From: an uncultured Methanomassiliicoccus sp.
GTDB lineage: Archaea > Thermoplasmatota > Thermoplasmata > Methanomassiliicoccales > Methanomassiliicoccaceae
Direction: 5' to 3'
Assembly: GCA_905203995.1 (NCBI GenBank)
Contig: CAJKXZ010000003.1
Coordinates: 1 to 64,000 of the forward strand
DNA: 64,000 nucleotides
Shown: in pieces, positions 17,682-26,230 of the stretch
Position numbering within the stretch: the first letter of the stretch is position 1
Layout: each line of letters begins with the position of its first letter
Notes under the pieces: model-generated
Told to the model about the DNA's origin: nothing
The model's input: the letters and a program-made list of their open reading frames with translations, nothing else
The model's database searches: none
Position numbers and translations under genes: made by a program

Positions 17682-18623
17682 ATGACCGGAAACACCATTG
17701 AAGAGTTGCCTGGAGTTGGACCTGCAACTGCGGAAAAATTGCGTGACGCCGGCTATAGCGATTTAATGGCTATTGCAGTGGAGTCCCCTAAGGTCCTAGC
17801 AGAGATTGTAGAAATTGGCGAAAGCACCGCGACCAAAATCATCGCCGCGGCTAAACAAATGGCTGATGTCGGCGGATTTGAAACTGGGGATATCATTCTC
17901 GAGCGGAGAAAAGGTATCACTCGCTTAGGCTCTTGTTCCAAAGCTTTTGATGAACTGATGGGCGGCGGCCTTGAAAGCCAGTCGATTGTTGAATTCTTTG
18001 GTGAATTCGGCAGTGGAAAAACACAGATCTGTTTCCAGCTGGCGGTCAACGCGACCAGGCCAATTGAGGACGGGGGTTTGAACGGTGACGTTTTTATCAT
18101 CGACACTGAGAATACCTTCAGACCGGAACGTATTGTGCAGATGGCAGTAGCTTTGGATCTTGATCCTGAAGAAGTACTCAAGAAAATCCATGTGGCACGT
18201 GCCTTCAATTCACACCACCAGATGCTTCTGGTAGAAAAAGCGAATGAACTCGCTCATGAAATGAATGTGAAACTGCTGATCGTCGATTCCCTTACTGCTC
18301 ATTTCCGGGCAGAATATGTGGGACGTGGATCCTTAGCAGAAAGGCAGCAGAACCTAAACAAACACATGCATGATTTATTGAGGTTTGCTGATCTGAATAA
18401 TGCCGTTATTGCGGTAACTAATCAAGTATCATCTAAACCGGATGCCTTCTTCGGCGACCCAACCCGGCCTATTGGTGGCCACATTGTCGGCCATGCTGCT
18501 ACTTACAGAATCTATCTGCGTAAGAGCAAAGGTGGGAAACGTATCGCAAGATTGATAGACTCGCCCAACCTCCCCGAAGCGGAGGCAGTTATCACTGTTA
18601 GCGAAGAAGGAGTTAGGGATTAA
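17682..18623 (+). CDS. radA: DNA recombinase RadA
   Basis: The 313-residue protein is the archaeal RecA/Rad51 homologue that forms filaments on single-stranded DNA and drives strand exchange. An N-terminal helix-hairpin-helix domain (ELPGVGPATAEKL at residue 8) is followed by Walker A GEFGSGKTQ (about 107), the FIIDTENTF strand, Walker B LLIVDS (about 204) and the loop TNQVSSKPDAFFGDPTRPIGG. Length and order match the family fully. A hairpin just after the stop suggests termination before the downstream methyltransferase gene. Confidence 0.96.
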   Translation: MTGNTIEELPGVGPATAEKLRDAGYSDLMAIAVESPKVLAEIVEIGESTATKIIAAAKQMADVGGFETGDIILERRKGITRLGSCSKAFDELMGGGLESQSIVEFFGEFGSGKTQICFQLAVNATRPIEDGGLNGDVFIIDTENTFRPERIVQMAVALDLDPEEVLKKIHVARAFNSHHQMLLVEKANELAHEMNVKLLIVDSLTAHFRAEYVGRGSLAERQQNLNKHMHDLLRFADLNNAVIAVTNQVSSKPDAFFGDPTRPIGGHIVGHAATYRIYLRKSKGGKRIARLIDSPNLPEAEAVITVSEEGVRD

Positions 18624-19638
18624 ACAAGCGGAGCCGGTAAACGGCTTCCTTCCATATTTTTTTGAATTATCTGGTGAACACGACACCTTTCCGGCAGCTG
18701 AAGCTTTGGCTTTATGTCAGGCGGAAGCCGGGGAGGCTCATTTAGTCACTGCTGGTGAAGGTTATGCAGTAATCTCATTGAGGCCGCAGTTTCTAAAGAG
18801 GATCTGTGCCAGAATTGCGCTCACCAAACGCATTGGATGTTATCTGGGTTCGGCGCCGCTGAATGAAATAAAAGATTTTGTAGCTTCTTTTAATCTGCCC
18901 GACGGCACGCTGGCCGTCAGAGCTAAAAAGTTTGGTCAGTCGATGCTGGCAATCAATGCTTCTGAACTGTGTGCTGAAGTAGGGGCCATCGTCAAGCAAG
19001 ACCATGAAATTGATCTGCAGAATCCAGAAGTCGAGCTGCGGATTTTATTGTCTACGCAAGCTCATTTTTACATTACTGAATGTGAAATCGACAGAACCAT
19101 TTTTGAAGAACGGCGGGTTGCCAAAAGACCTTTCTTTTCTCCTATCTCCCTTCATCCTCGTTATGCCCGCGCGTTGATTAACCTGACTGGTGTCCGGCCA
19201 GGTGAAACTTTGCTGGATCCTTTCTGCGGAACCGGAGGAATTCTTATCGAAGCAGCTTCGATGGGCATCAAAGCATTAGGTTCCGATATTGACCCGCAGA
19301 TGGTAACCGGCTGTAAGGAAAATCTTGAACATTTTGGTTTAGAGGGTGAAATCGAAGTCTCAGACATTGGCAATGTTCAGAATATTTTTAACAAAGTCAC
19401 GACCATCGCCACCGACCCGCCCTATGGCCGTTCTACAACAACTAATCGTGAAGAACTGTTATCGCTTTATGATCGGATGTTGTGCACGATCTCAGAAATT
19501 CTTGATGAAGGCCAAGTCTGCGGCATTGTGCTGCCGTTAGAATGTCCTACCCAACGTTACTCTCTGCAAATCCGCGAAGCTCATTTTCAGCGGGTGCACA
19601 AGTCTCTTACCCGGCATTACTACCTTCTCCAGCGCTAG
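18619..19638 (+). CDS. tRNA (guanine10-N2)-dimethyltransferase, start codon uncertain
   Basis: The protein has a THUMP-like N-terminus and a Rossmann methyltransferase with LLDPFCGTGGILIEAA (motif I), LGSDIDPQM, and the catalytic motif TDPPYG. This is the archaeal Trm-G10 (Trm11-like) family that methylates G10 of tRNA. The first normal start in frame is a TTG at 18706, but family-like sequence (YFFELSGEHDTFPAAEAL) precedes it with no ATG, GTG or TTG. The frame is open back to about 18563. An ATT at 18619 lies six bases after GGAG and overlaps the radA stop, and is used here provisionally (339 residues). A hairpin plus T-run lies inside this extension, so the start is unsure. It ends in TAG, unusual here. 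Confidence 0.8.
   Translation: MKQAEPVNGFLPYFFELSGEHDTFPAAEALALCQAEAGEAHLVTAGEGYAVISLRPQFLKRICARIALTKRIGCYLGSAPLNEIKDFVASFNLPDGTLAVRAKKFGQSMLAINASELCAEVGAIVKQDHEIDLQNPEVELRILLSTQAHFYITECEIDRTIFEERRVAKRPFFSPISLHPRYARALINLTGVRPGETLLDPFCGTGGILIEAASMGIKALGSDIDPQMVTGCKENLEHFGLEGEIEVSDIGNVQNIFNKVTTIATDPPYGRSTTTNREELLSLYDRMLCTISEILDEGQVCGIVLPLECPTQRYSLQIREAHFQRVHKSLTRHYYLLQR
18630..18663 (+). terminator. Possible radA terminator
   Basis: GGAGCCG and CGGCTTC form a seven-pair stem with one G-T pair and a GTAAA loop, followed by CTTCCATATTTTTTT. It begins six bases after the radA stop. It overlaps the presumed N-terminal coding part of the methyltransferase gene, so termination may be partial. Confidence 0.55.
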
Positions 19639-21028
19639 AGGCATTGATCGTTACTAATCGATCCTGGCCGGGTGACTGCAGATAGATGTCAAACTCCTTC
19701 AACTCTGAGGAGTCGGGATAGACTTCTGCTCGTATCTGCTTAGTTTCTCCTTGCTTCAGATGGATAACGTTATTGTTTTTTTCCATTTCTTTACCGTCTA
19801 GCCAGTAACTCCAAGCAGTTCCGCCTTGCAGCAGGCCGATGTTGACGTCATATGCCATATTGCCGGTATTCACCAGCTCGAAAGTTATGGCGTTGTCTGC
19901 AGCATTCTCATTGACAATCTCAAAGGAAGTGTCTGCTTCCACCACATGAAGCGGCTCGGGAACAAAAGTCACGAGCAGCAAGAGGAGCGTTATTGTTCCG
20001 AAGGCTTTGGTCTTTTTATCGATCTTAGACAGGTTGTTCAGCGGTGCTGGATGGATGATGCCGATCAGAATGACTAATAAGGCAAATAAGAGCCAGCCGT
20101 CATAGAGAAATACGCAAGCCAGTAAACCGATGAACGCGGCATATGCTAGGTATTTGGCGTTTTCTCCCAGCAGACCCCGGGCAATATGACCGCCGTCGAG
20201 TTGGCCGATGGGTAAGAGATTGATGGCGGTAACAAAGAAACCCACCCAGGCGGCGAAGGCCATCGGGTGCATAACCATGCCTTCTACTGACGGCACTAAG
20301 TAAACCATCAGCTGATAAATCGGCTGGATGGTGATGTAAGCTGCTCCCGCAGTAACATCGCCTGCCACAACTCCGCCCTGAGCGGTTAGATACAAACCGG
20401 CAATGGCAACGGGAATGGTAACCAGAAAGCCGCACAGCGGACCGGCGGCACCGACGTCAACCAGTGTTTTGCGGTCAGGCATCGGCTCCCTTAAAGAGAT
20501 AAATGCTCCGAAGGTACCAAACGGTGGAATTGAGGGGATGAAATAGGGCAGTGAAGCATTGAGGCCATGTCTTTTAGCTGCGTAGTAGTGGCCTAATTCA
20601 TGAATGCCCAGAATGGCCATCAAGGGAACGGCAAACGTAAGGGCCCCCATGCCGGCAGTCGTTAAGGACCACATTTCCGTAGAATCATAGCTGGACCAGA
20701 GCATCATGCCGGCAAGAGTGGTAGTGATAAAAGTTAGCAGTAGCAGGACTTTATTCACTATGGTTTTCTTAGGCTTACTGGTCTGCTGTACAGGATTGCG
20801 GACAACCTGAATGATATATTCGCCGCCAGTGTAATTGAAAACCGCGATGAAGCCTTGGGCTTTCAGGGCCTTTTGCAGTTGACCAAATTCCTCGCCAACT
20901 ACCGCTCTGTTCTTAGGTTCAACATAAAAAGTAATGCTCTGCGTTTCTACTTTAGACTCATAGATCGGAAAATGTTCCTCAACAAGATTGTAGACACCTT
21001 TTATCTCTGCGGTTGGATCGGCAGGCAT
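19607..21028 (-). CDS. Membrane-embedded M50 (site-2 protease family) metallopeptidase
   Basis: At 473 residues it has a soluble N-terminal domain (about 1-85), then six or more membrane helices with the zinc motif HELGHYYAAKRHG (about 143-155) and the second ligand motif LLPIGQLDGGH (about 270). These mark site-2-type intramembrane proteases. The C-terminal part after about residue 370 looks like an extracytoplasmic beta domain (ITFELVNTGNMAYDVNIG). Such enzymes cut membrane-anchored regulators or process secreted proteins; the target is unknown. It is convergent with the methyltransferase gene, overlapping it by 32 bases. Confidence 0.85.
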   Translation of the reverse strand: MPADPTAEIKGVYNLVEEHFPIYESKVETQSITFYVEPKNRAVVGEEFGQLQKALKAQGFIAVFNYTGGEYIIQVVRNPVQQTSKPKKTIVNKVLLLLTFITTTLAGMMLWSSYDSTEMWSLTTAGMGALTFAVPLMAILGIHELGHYYAAKRHGLNASLPYFIPSIPPFGTFGAFISLREPMPDRKTLVDVGAAGPLCGFLVTIPVAIAGLYLTAQGGVVAGDVTAGAAYITIQPIYQLMVYLVPSVEGMVMHPMAFAAWVGFFVTAINLLPIGQLDGGHIARGLLGENAKYLAYAAFIGLLACVFLYDGWLLFALLVILIGIIHPAPLNNLSKIDKKTKAFGTITLLLLLVTFVPEPLHVVEADTSFEIVNENAADNAITFELVNTGNMAYDVNIGLLQGGTAWSYWLDGKEMEKNNNVIHLKQGETKQIRAEVYPDSSELKEFDIYLQSPGQDRLVTINASSAGEGSNAG

Positions 21029-21083
21029 TTATTCACTCACTAGTTCAGCCCTTTATAATGCTTGCGAAGCAGGTTTGTGAAAG

Positions 21084-21092
21084 TGTTATATG
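21084..21092 (+). promoter_or_regulatory. TATA box for the ether-lipid operon, leaderless
   Basis: GTTATATGC is centred about 25 bases before the GTG at 21113. This spacing supports a leaderless message and favours that GTG over in-frame TTG/GTG codons further upstream, some of which lie before the TATA element. Confidence 0.6.
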
Positions 21093-21112
21093 CAAAATGC
21101 AGATTGACACTT

Positions 21113-21928
21113 GTGAATAAGTATCTACAGTTATTCCGGATTGGAAACTGTCTCATGGGTGCAGTGGGCATCATTTTGGGAATGCTCATCGCAGTTGGTT
21201 CTGACATTACCGATTACTTGACGCAGTTGCTGCTCGGATGTCTTACTGTGATCTTTTTCATTATTGGTGGCAACACCCTCAACGACTATCTGGACCGGGA
21301 TCTGGATAAATTCGCTCATCCTGAGCGTCCACTGCCTTCTGGAAAAATCAAACCGCAGGTAGCATTGAACATTTCCATCTCTACTTTCATCATTGCCTGT
21401 GCCATTTCTGTGTTTCTGGGCTCGATTCCCTTCATAATTACAATTGTCGCCGCGGCAGTCATGATCGCCTATGAATTGAAAACTAAAAAGCTGGGTTTGA
21501 TTGGCAATTTATCCATAGCCTGGCTCACTTCCGCTCTGTTTTTCTTAGGCGGGGCGATCACTGGCCACATTGAGGTTACCATTCCTATGGGCGCCATGGC
21601 TTTCCTCGCCACTCTGGGTCGGGAAATTGTCAAAGATGTTCAGGATATGGCTGCAGACTTTAACCGTACAACTCTTCCCAAGCAGATCGGCAAAAGAAAC
21701 GCTTCCCTGCTCTCTTCGATTATTTTTGTTGTTGCCGTTATCCTTTCCTTCGAACCCTATCTGACGGGAAGGTTTGGTTTAGCCTATTTAGTAGCTGTGT
21801 TCTTTGCTGATGCAATCTTCATATACTCTGCCGTAATTCTCCATCAGAATCCTGAAAGAGGACAGAAGTTCGCAAAGTATGGCATGTTTGTCGCATTAAT
21901 TGCATTCTTATTGGGTGGGTTACTATGA
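21113..21928 (+). CDS. Digeranylgeranylglyceryl phosphate synthase (UbiA family)
   Basis: This 271-residue membrane prenyltransferase has the first aspartate motif NDYLDRDLD (about residue 59) followed by HPERPLPSG, typical of archaeal DGGGP synthases, and a second motif region with DVQDMAAD (about 180). It adds the second geranylgeranyl chain to GGGP, building the archaeal membrane lipid core. The GTG at 21113 (MNKYLQLFRIGNCLMG after initiation) is chosen from the TATA spacing and family N-terminus. It overlaps the GGGP synthase gene by four bases (ATGA), so the two consecutive enzymes of the pathway are coupled. Confidence 0.88.
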   Translation: MNKYLQLFRIGNCLMGAVGIILGMLIAVGSDITDYLTQLLLGCLTVIFFIIGGNTLNDYLDRDLDKFAHPERPLPSGKIKPQVALNISISTFIIACAISVFLGSIPFIITIVAAAVMIAYELKTKKLGLIGNLSIAWLTSALFFLGGAITGHIEVTIPMGAMAFLATLGREIVKDVQDMAADFNRTTLPKQIGKRNASLLSSIIFVVAVILSFEPYLTGRFGLAYLVAVFFADAIFIYSAVILHQNPERGQKFAKYGMFVALIAFLLGGLL

Positions 21929-22659
21929 GTGTTGAAGATTATGTTTTGCAGAAACTGAAGAATGGCGCTATACACATGACTCTTATTGACCCCGCTTCTC
22001 AGGAACCTGCGCAAGCGGGCAAGATTGCCAAGGATGCCTGTTCTTTAGGTACTGATGCCATCATGATTGGCGGTTCAACCGGTGTAACTCAGGAAAATCT
22101 CGATCAAACTGCTTTGGAGATTAAGAAAAACTCCAACGTTCCTTCCATTTACTTCCCTTCCGGGGCCAGCGCCATGTCCCCCCACTGCGATGCCATTTAT
22201 TTTATGAGTATGCTCAACTCCCGCAGTCTGGAATGGGTGATCAGAGAACAGGTGGCCGGCGCCCCCGTGGTGAAAAAAATAGGTCTGGAGCCTCTTTCTA
22301 TGGGTTACATCATTGTGGAACCGGGTATGAAAGTAGGAGAAGTCGGACAAGCTGATGTAATTCCCCGGGACAATCCGCAACTGGCTGCCGCCTACGCGAT
22401 GGCCGGTGAACTGTTGGGTATGCGTTCTATTTACTTGGAAGCGGGCAGCGGTGCTCCTGCGCCTGTGCCCTCGGCAATGATTGCACAAGTGAAAAAATCA
22501 ATTGCCGTGCCTTTGATTGTCGGCGGCGGTATCCGCGATGCTGAAGCAGCCCGCGCCGTCAAGGACGCCGGAGCCGATGTAATTGTCACCGGTACTATTG
22601 TTGAAGAGAACGGTTATCTTTCACGTCTGGAGAGCATCATCAAAGCGATCAAAGAGTGA
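21925..22659 (+). CDS. Geranylgeranylglyceryl phosphate synthase
   Basis: This 244-residue TIM-barrel enzyme joins geranylgeranyl diphosphate to sn-glycerol-1-phosphate, the first committed step of archaeal lipids. Recognition features are MTLIDPASQEP at residue 18, DAIMIGGSTG near 44, YFPSG near 76, YLEAGSGAP near 171, and the phosphate loop GGGIRD near 196 with TGTIVE near 216. It directly follows, with an ATGA overlap, the enzyme for the next step. A T-rich tract after the stop may end the unit. Confidence 0.93.
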   Translation: MSVEDYVLQKLKNGAIHMTLIDPASQEPAQAGKIAKDACSLGTDAIMIGGSTGVTQENLDQTALEIKKNSNVPSIYFPSGASAMSPHCDAIYFMSMLNSRSLEWVIREQVAGAPVVKKIGLEPLSMGYIIVEPGMKVGEVGQADVIPRDNPQLAAAYAMAGELLGMRSIYLEAGSGAPAPVPSAMIAQVKKSIAVPLIVGGGIRDAEAARAVKDAGADVIVTGTIVEENGYLSRLESIIKAIKE

Positions 22660-22695
22660 TTCTTCTCTCGCCTTCTTTTCTATTTTTTAGCTGCT

Positions 22696-23286
22696 TCAGA
22701 TCATCTGCAGAAACATCTCGTGAATCCGCGTATCGGCCGAAAGTTCAGGATGGAAACTCAGAGCGATTAAATTATCCTGTCTGGCCATGACAATTTTTTC
22801 TTGATAGTAAGCGAGTGCAGCGCAGCGTCCGTAGACTTCTTCAATGAGCGGACCGCGGATGAAGATCCCTGGGAACGGTTCCACCAAGCCTTTGATCGTC
22901 AGCGGCGTTTCAAAACTTTCTCTTTGTCGGCCAAAGGCATTGCGGTTGACTTTCATATCCATAATCTTAAGCAGCTCGGTCTTTGTTTTCTCAACTTCAC
23001 CGTCGCCTTCTTTAGCCATGAGGATGCAGCCTGCACAAGTACCCATGATCGGCACTCCGTTTTCAGCGGCTTTGATCAATGGCTCATAAAGTTCAAACCT
23101 TTTGAGCAGTTTAGAAATGGTTGTGCTTTCACCACCCGGTAAAATCAGCGCGGAAGCTGCGGCCAATTCTGCAGGCTGGCGGACGGTGACTGCTTCGCCT
23201 TTGAGTCCTAAGTTATTCAGGGCCTGCAGGGTCATGGAAACATGCTCCGGGACTGCACCCTGAAGCGCAATGATGCCGATCTTCAT
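22696..23286 (-). CDS. pdxT: Pyridoxal 5'-phosphate synthase glutaminase subunit PdxT
   Basis: The 196-residue class I glutaminase has GIIALQGAVPEH at the start, the oxyanion loop PGGESTT near 51, the nucleophile in GTCAGCILMA near 83, and the catalytic HPE (FHPELSAD) near 178. It supplies ammonia to PdxS for vitamin B6 synthesis. pdxS is not adjacent in this window, so the partner must be encoded elsewhere. It precedes an ABC ATPase gene on the same strand but is separated by its own short gap. Confidence 0.92.
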   Translation of the reverse strand: MKIGIIALQGAVPEHVSMTLQALNNLGLKGEAVTVRQPAELAAASALILPGGESTTISKLLKRFELYEPLIKAAENGVPIMGTCAGCILMAKEGDGEVEKTKTELLKIMDMKVNRNAFGRQRESFETPLTIKGLVEPFPGIFIRGPLIEEVYGRCAALAYYQEKIVMARQDNLIALSFHPELSADTRIHEMFLQMI

Positions 23287-23331
23287 TGAGCGCCTTCAGC
23301 AGAGATTAAGAACAAAAACATTTCGCATCAT

Positions 23332-24111
23332 TCAATATTCGGCAACAGTGCGGCCGTTGATTTTGTGGACATTTACGGAAACACCATAGAGCTCACTAAG
23401 ATTTTCATCAGTGAGGATGCTTGGATCACCATCTTTGAAAATTGTCCCGTCTTTGATCATGATTATTCTGTTGAATTCTGGTCCGATGTCCACTGGATCA
23501 TGGGTGACCATGATGATCGTGTGCTCACTTTTCACCAATTCTTCAATCGATCTTCTTACGAGATATTTGCCGTTGATATCTAACGAATTCATCGGTTCGT
23601 CAAGAATCAAGGCGGCAGGATCATTAACTAATGCACGGGCCATAATCACCCGTCTGATCTCGCCGCTGGAGAAGGTTCCTAATTCCCGGTCTTTAAGCTG
23701 CAAAGCACAAACATGTTCGAGCGCTGAATGGGCTTTAGCTTTCATTTCCTCATCGATCGCTTGCGAGCGGTTGGTGCCGATCGATCCAAAAAATCCAGAA
23801 AGAACTGCTTCTTCCGCCGTCATCTTTTTACGGAAAGTTTCCTGCATTTCATTGGAGACCAGACCAAAGGCTTTGCGGATATCAAAAATATTCCACAGCG
23901 TTTTGTCATAAACTTTGACATAACCGCGGCAGCCTCCGTAACAGCGATATTCGCCAGTCATGGTTTTGATCAGTGAAGATTTACCGGATCCATTGGGACC
24001 GAGAATTGCCACTCTTTCCCCACATTTAATTTGGAGATTCACCCCATGCAAGATGTTTTTCCCGTCTTTTCTCACATAAACATCTTTCATTTCAATGAGT
24101 GTAGCTGCCAC
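23332..24111 (-). CDS. ABC transporter-type ATP-binding protein
   Basis: The 259-residue protein is a single nucleotide-binding domain: Walker A LGPNGSGKSSL near 36, signature TFSSGEIRR near 146, Walker B ALILDEPMNSLDI near 168, and switch His in VTHD near 203. It has no membrane segments and no permease neighbour, so it resembles the YlmA/ModF-like group of stand-alone ATPases rather than a classic importer. The start is a GTG at 24111; an ATG at codon 8 is an alternative. Function and partner are unknown. Confidence 0.8.
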   Translation of the reverse strand: MAATLIEMKDVYVRKDGKNILHGVNLQIKCGERVAILGPNGSGKSSLIKTMTGEYRCYGGCRGYVKVYDKTLWNIFDIRKAFGLVSNEMQETFRKKMTAEEAVLSGFFGSIGTNRSQAIDEEMKAKAHSALEHVCALQLKDRELGTFSSGEIRRVIMARALVNDPAALILDEPMNSLDINGKYLVRRSIEELVKSEHTIIMVTHDPVDIGPEFNRIIMIKDGTIFKDGDPSILTDENLSELYGVSVNVHKINGRTVAEY

Positions 24112-24230
24112 AGATCAACATCACTCCAGCTGCTAATATCTTTTTGCTTCTCCGCCATAGAATTGGGATAATGCCTTATATCGTCCGTTTAGAAGAGTAG
24201 CCACTGTCTAATTGGTATCGAGGAGCTATT

Positions 24231-24980
24231 ATGAATGACGAGAGAGAGCAAATTAGAATGAAGCTTGAAGCAAGAGAACGGGTAGAACGCATGAAAAACG
24301 GCGGTGAAGATATGCGGGCAACGCTTGCCACCCAGGAACGAGAAATGGGCAACAGTTCCAAAAATGAATATATGAGCCGTCAGGAAGAGCAACTCCGCAG
24401 CCGCATGCAGAACAGTAATGCCGACCCTTATCGCGGATATGGTGAAGATCAGCGGGCGATGATGGCTTCTTGGGGACACGAAAAACCTTCGGCCGAGGAC
24501 ATTAGGAAATTCTCCGAAGAAGAACTGAAATTAAGAGATGAAACTCTTTCTCGTACCGCCGCTGATCATGACCCAAGATATCGTACTATCAGCGAAGCTT
24601 ATGCTCCGACTCCGCAGGGTATGAAAGCCGTCGGGAGCGATATGAAAGAACAGCGCAATGTTTACTCTGAAGAAGTGAATAACAAAATGTCTTCTGACCA
24701 CAAAGTGAGAATCATGGACTCCGACGCCAGCATGTCTGACCGTGGTCATGCTATGACGCAGAAAGCACGTGACATGGGCGGCAAGACCATGCAGCAAGCC
24801 AAAAACATGGGGAGTATGATGGAAGACAAAGCCCGCGAAATGAATGAAGCTCACGTTGTCGAACATTCAGCACACCGGGCTGGCAGTACTATCGGATCTA
24901 TCTTCAGCCGTGCTAAAGTAGCCGCTAGAGAATTAACTGACGGCTTCCGTGAAGGTTACTCCCGCGAAAATAAAAAGTAA
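24231..24980 (+). CDS. Highly charged, Met-rich, probably disordered protein
   Basis: I do not recognise this 249-residue protein. It is rich in Glu, Arg, Lys and Met with almost no hydrophobic core. The C-terminal third has short amphipathic repeats such as MTQKARDMGGKTMQQAKNMG and KAREMNEAH that resemble the 11-residue periodicity of LEA-type stress proteins. The end (SIFSRAKVAARELTDGFREG) could be a helix that binds a partner or membrane. A GAGGAG site precedes the ATG at 24231. It is a single gene between an ABC ATPase and Sec61-beta. A desiccation- or membrane-protective role is only a guess. Confidence 0.65.
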   Translation: MNDEREQIRMKLEARERVERMKNGGEDMRATLATQEREMGNSSKNEYMSRQEEQLRSRMQNSNADPYRGYGEDQRAMMASWGHEKPSAEDIRKFSEEELKLRDETLSRTAADHDPRYRTISEAYAPTPQGMKAVGSDMKEQRNVYSEEVNNKMSSDHKVRIMDSDASMSDRGHAMTQKARDMGGKTMQQAKNMGSMMEDKAREMNEAHVVEHSAHRAGSTIGSIFSRAKVAARELTDGFREGYSRENKK

Positions 24981-25028
24981 ACTAATCGCTAAGAGTATGC
25001 GTTAGCTAGTAAGTGGTAGGTGCTCAGT

Positions 25029-25199
25029 TTAGGCTGTTGGCCAGATGAAGCCGGCAATACAAATTACTGCAATGACAGCGACGATGATACCCACGACTGT
25101 CCAGGGTTTAAGAACAGGACCCTTTGAAGTTTCATTGTCAAAATAACGGATCAAACCAGCAGCTGACTGAAATCCCTGTCCCTTCTTTTTGGATGCCAT
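25029..25199 (-). CDS. Preprotein translocase subunit Sec61-beta
   Basis: This small gene of 56 residues was found by reading the minus strand. It begins MASKKKGQGFQSAAGLIRYF and continues with a DNETSKGP loop and one membrane helix (about 34-52, WTVVGIIVAVIAVICIAGF). The motif GQGFQSAAGLIRYFD is diagnostic of archaeal Sec61-beta/SecG. It is the small peripheral subunit of the SecYE-beta protein channel in the cytoplasmic membrane. It stands alone, convergent with the charged-protein gene. Confidence 0.92.
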   Translation of the reverse strand: MASKKKGQGFQSAAGLIRYFDNETSKGPVLKPWTVVGIIVAVIAVICIAGFIWPTA

Positions 25200-25414
25200 A
25201 TTTAACCAAGGCGTGTAAATATTGTTTGGTATATATCCTTTTGCAACTCCCTGCTAAATTAAATTATAACACTGGATAACGAAAATGCAGACTATTGATC
25301 ATCAACAATCTTGCTCCTGCTTCCTCGGTTGAGATTTACCTTGGAGACATTTGCTAAGTCTCCGTTTTAAAAACGGAAAAAGGTTATAGTGGTCAACCTG
25401 ACATTAAAACAAAA

Positions 25415-26230
25415 GTGGCTGTTCTTATCGGATGCAGTGGTTGGGCATACGGGGATTGGGCTGGTAATTTCTATCCCCTTGATGTAGCGCGCAAGAAGGA
25501 GGAGTGGCTGAGATATTATGCTTCATTTTTTGAAACGGTGGAGATCAACACGACCTTTGATCGTGAGCCCAATGAATATCTCATCAACGGCTGGATCAGC
25601 CGCGGTAAATCTCTGAAAAATTTTGATTATTCGATAACGCTGCCTTCCCGCATCTTCCGTGATGCCGATCGGGCCTTGGAATTTGAAGAATGGTGTCTGC
25701 ACTCACTGGAGGAAGGCGGGGTCTTGGGCTGTGCGGTGATTCAAACCCCTCCTGATTATACGAACAATCTTTCCAACCGTGAAAATCTACGCAGTATTTT
25801 AGACCTGTTGGATACTAAAAAATATGATTATCTGGTAGAATTTAGAAACCAATCTTGGTTCGATCAAGATGGTCTTTTAGAATCTTCACGAAATCTGCTT
25901 AATGAATACGGCTTAAGTTGTGTCGTCAGTGATGAATTCTCTCCTCTGCAAGAGTGCTGTGAAGAGCAGACCTACCTCCGCTTAAGGGGCACAGGCCGCT
26001 CAGAGTCGCCGGGTGACAATACTCATCAATATTCTGATGCAGACTTAATGTGGTTCAAAAACATCCTATCGAGAGCGGCTGCCAGCGGTAAAAAAATGCG
26101 GGTTTATTTTGAAAACAGCGCTGCCGCCAGGAGTGTACAGGATGCGTTGCGGCTGATGGATATTTTAGAGATTCCTCATCGGGTAAAAGAAATGAAGGAT
26201 GCCGGAGCATCCCGGATCATCGCGAAGTAG
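25415..26230 (+). CDS. DUF72 family protein
   Basis: The 271-residue protein starts LIGCSGWAYGDWAGNFYP, the signature of DUF72, a TIM-barrel family related to YecE. Other conserved parts are EINTTFDREP near 45, YLVEFRNQSW near 141, and TYLRLRGTG near 188. The biochemical role of the family is not settled. The start is a GTG; a TATA-like TTATAG about 28 bases upstream implies a leaderless message. The gene overlaps deoxyhypusine synthase by 14 bases in convergent orientation and is one of only two complete genes here that end in TAG. Confidence 0.85.
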   Translation: MAVLIGCSGWAYGDWAGNFYPLDVARKKEEWLRYYASFFETVEINTTFDREPNEYLINGWISRGKSLKNFDYSITLPSRIFRDADRALEFEEWCLHSLEEGGVLGCAVIQTPPDYTNNLSNRENLRSILDLLDTKKYDYLVEFRNQSWFDQDGLLESSRNLLNEYGLSCVVSDEFSPLQECCEEQTYLRLRGTGRSESPGDNTHQYSDADLMWFKNILSRAAASGKKMRVYFENSAAARSVQDALRLMDILEIPHRVKEMKDAGASRIIAK

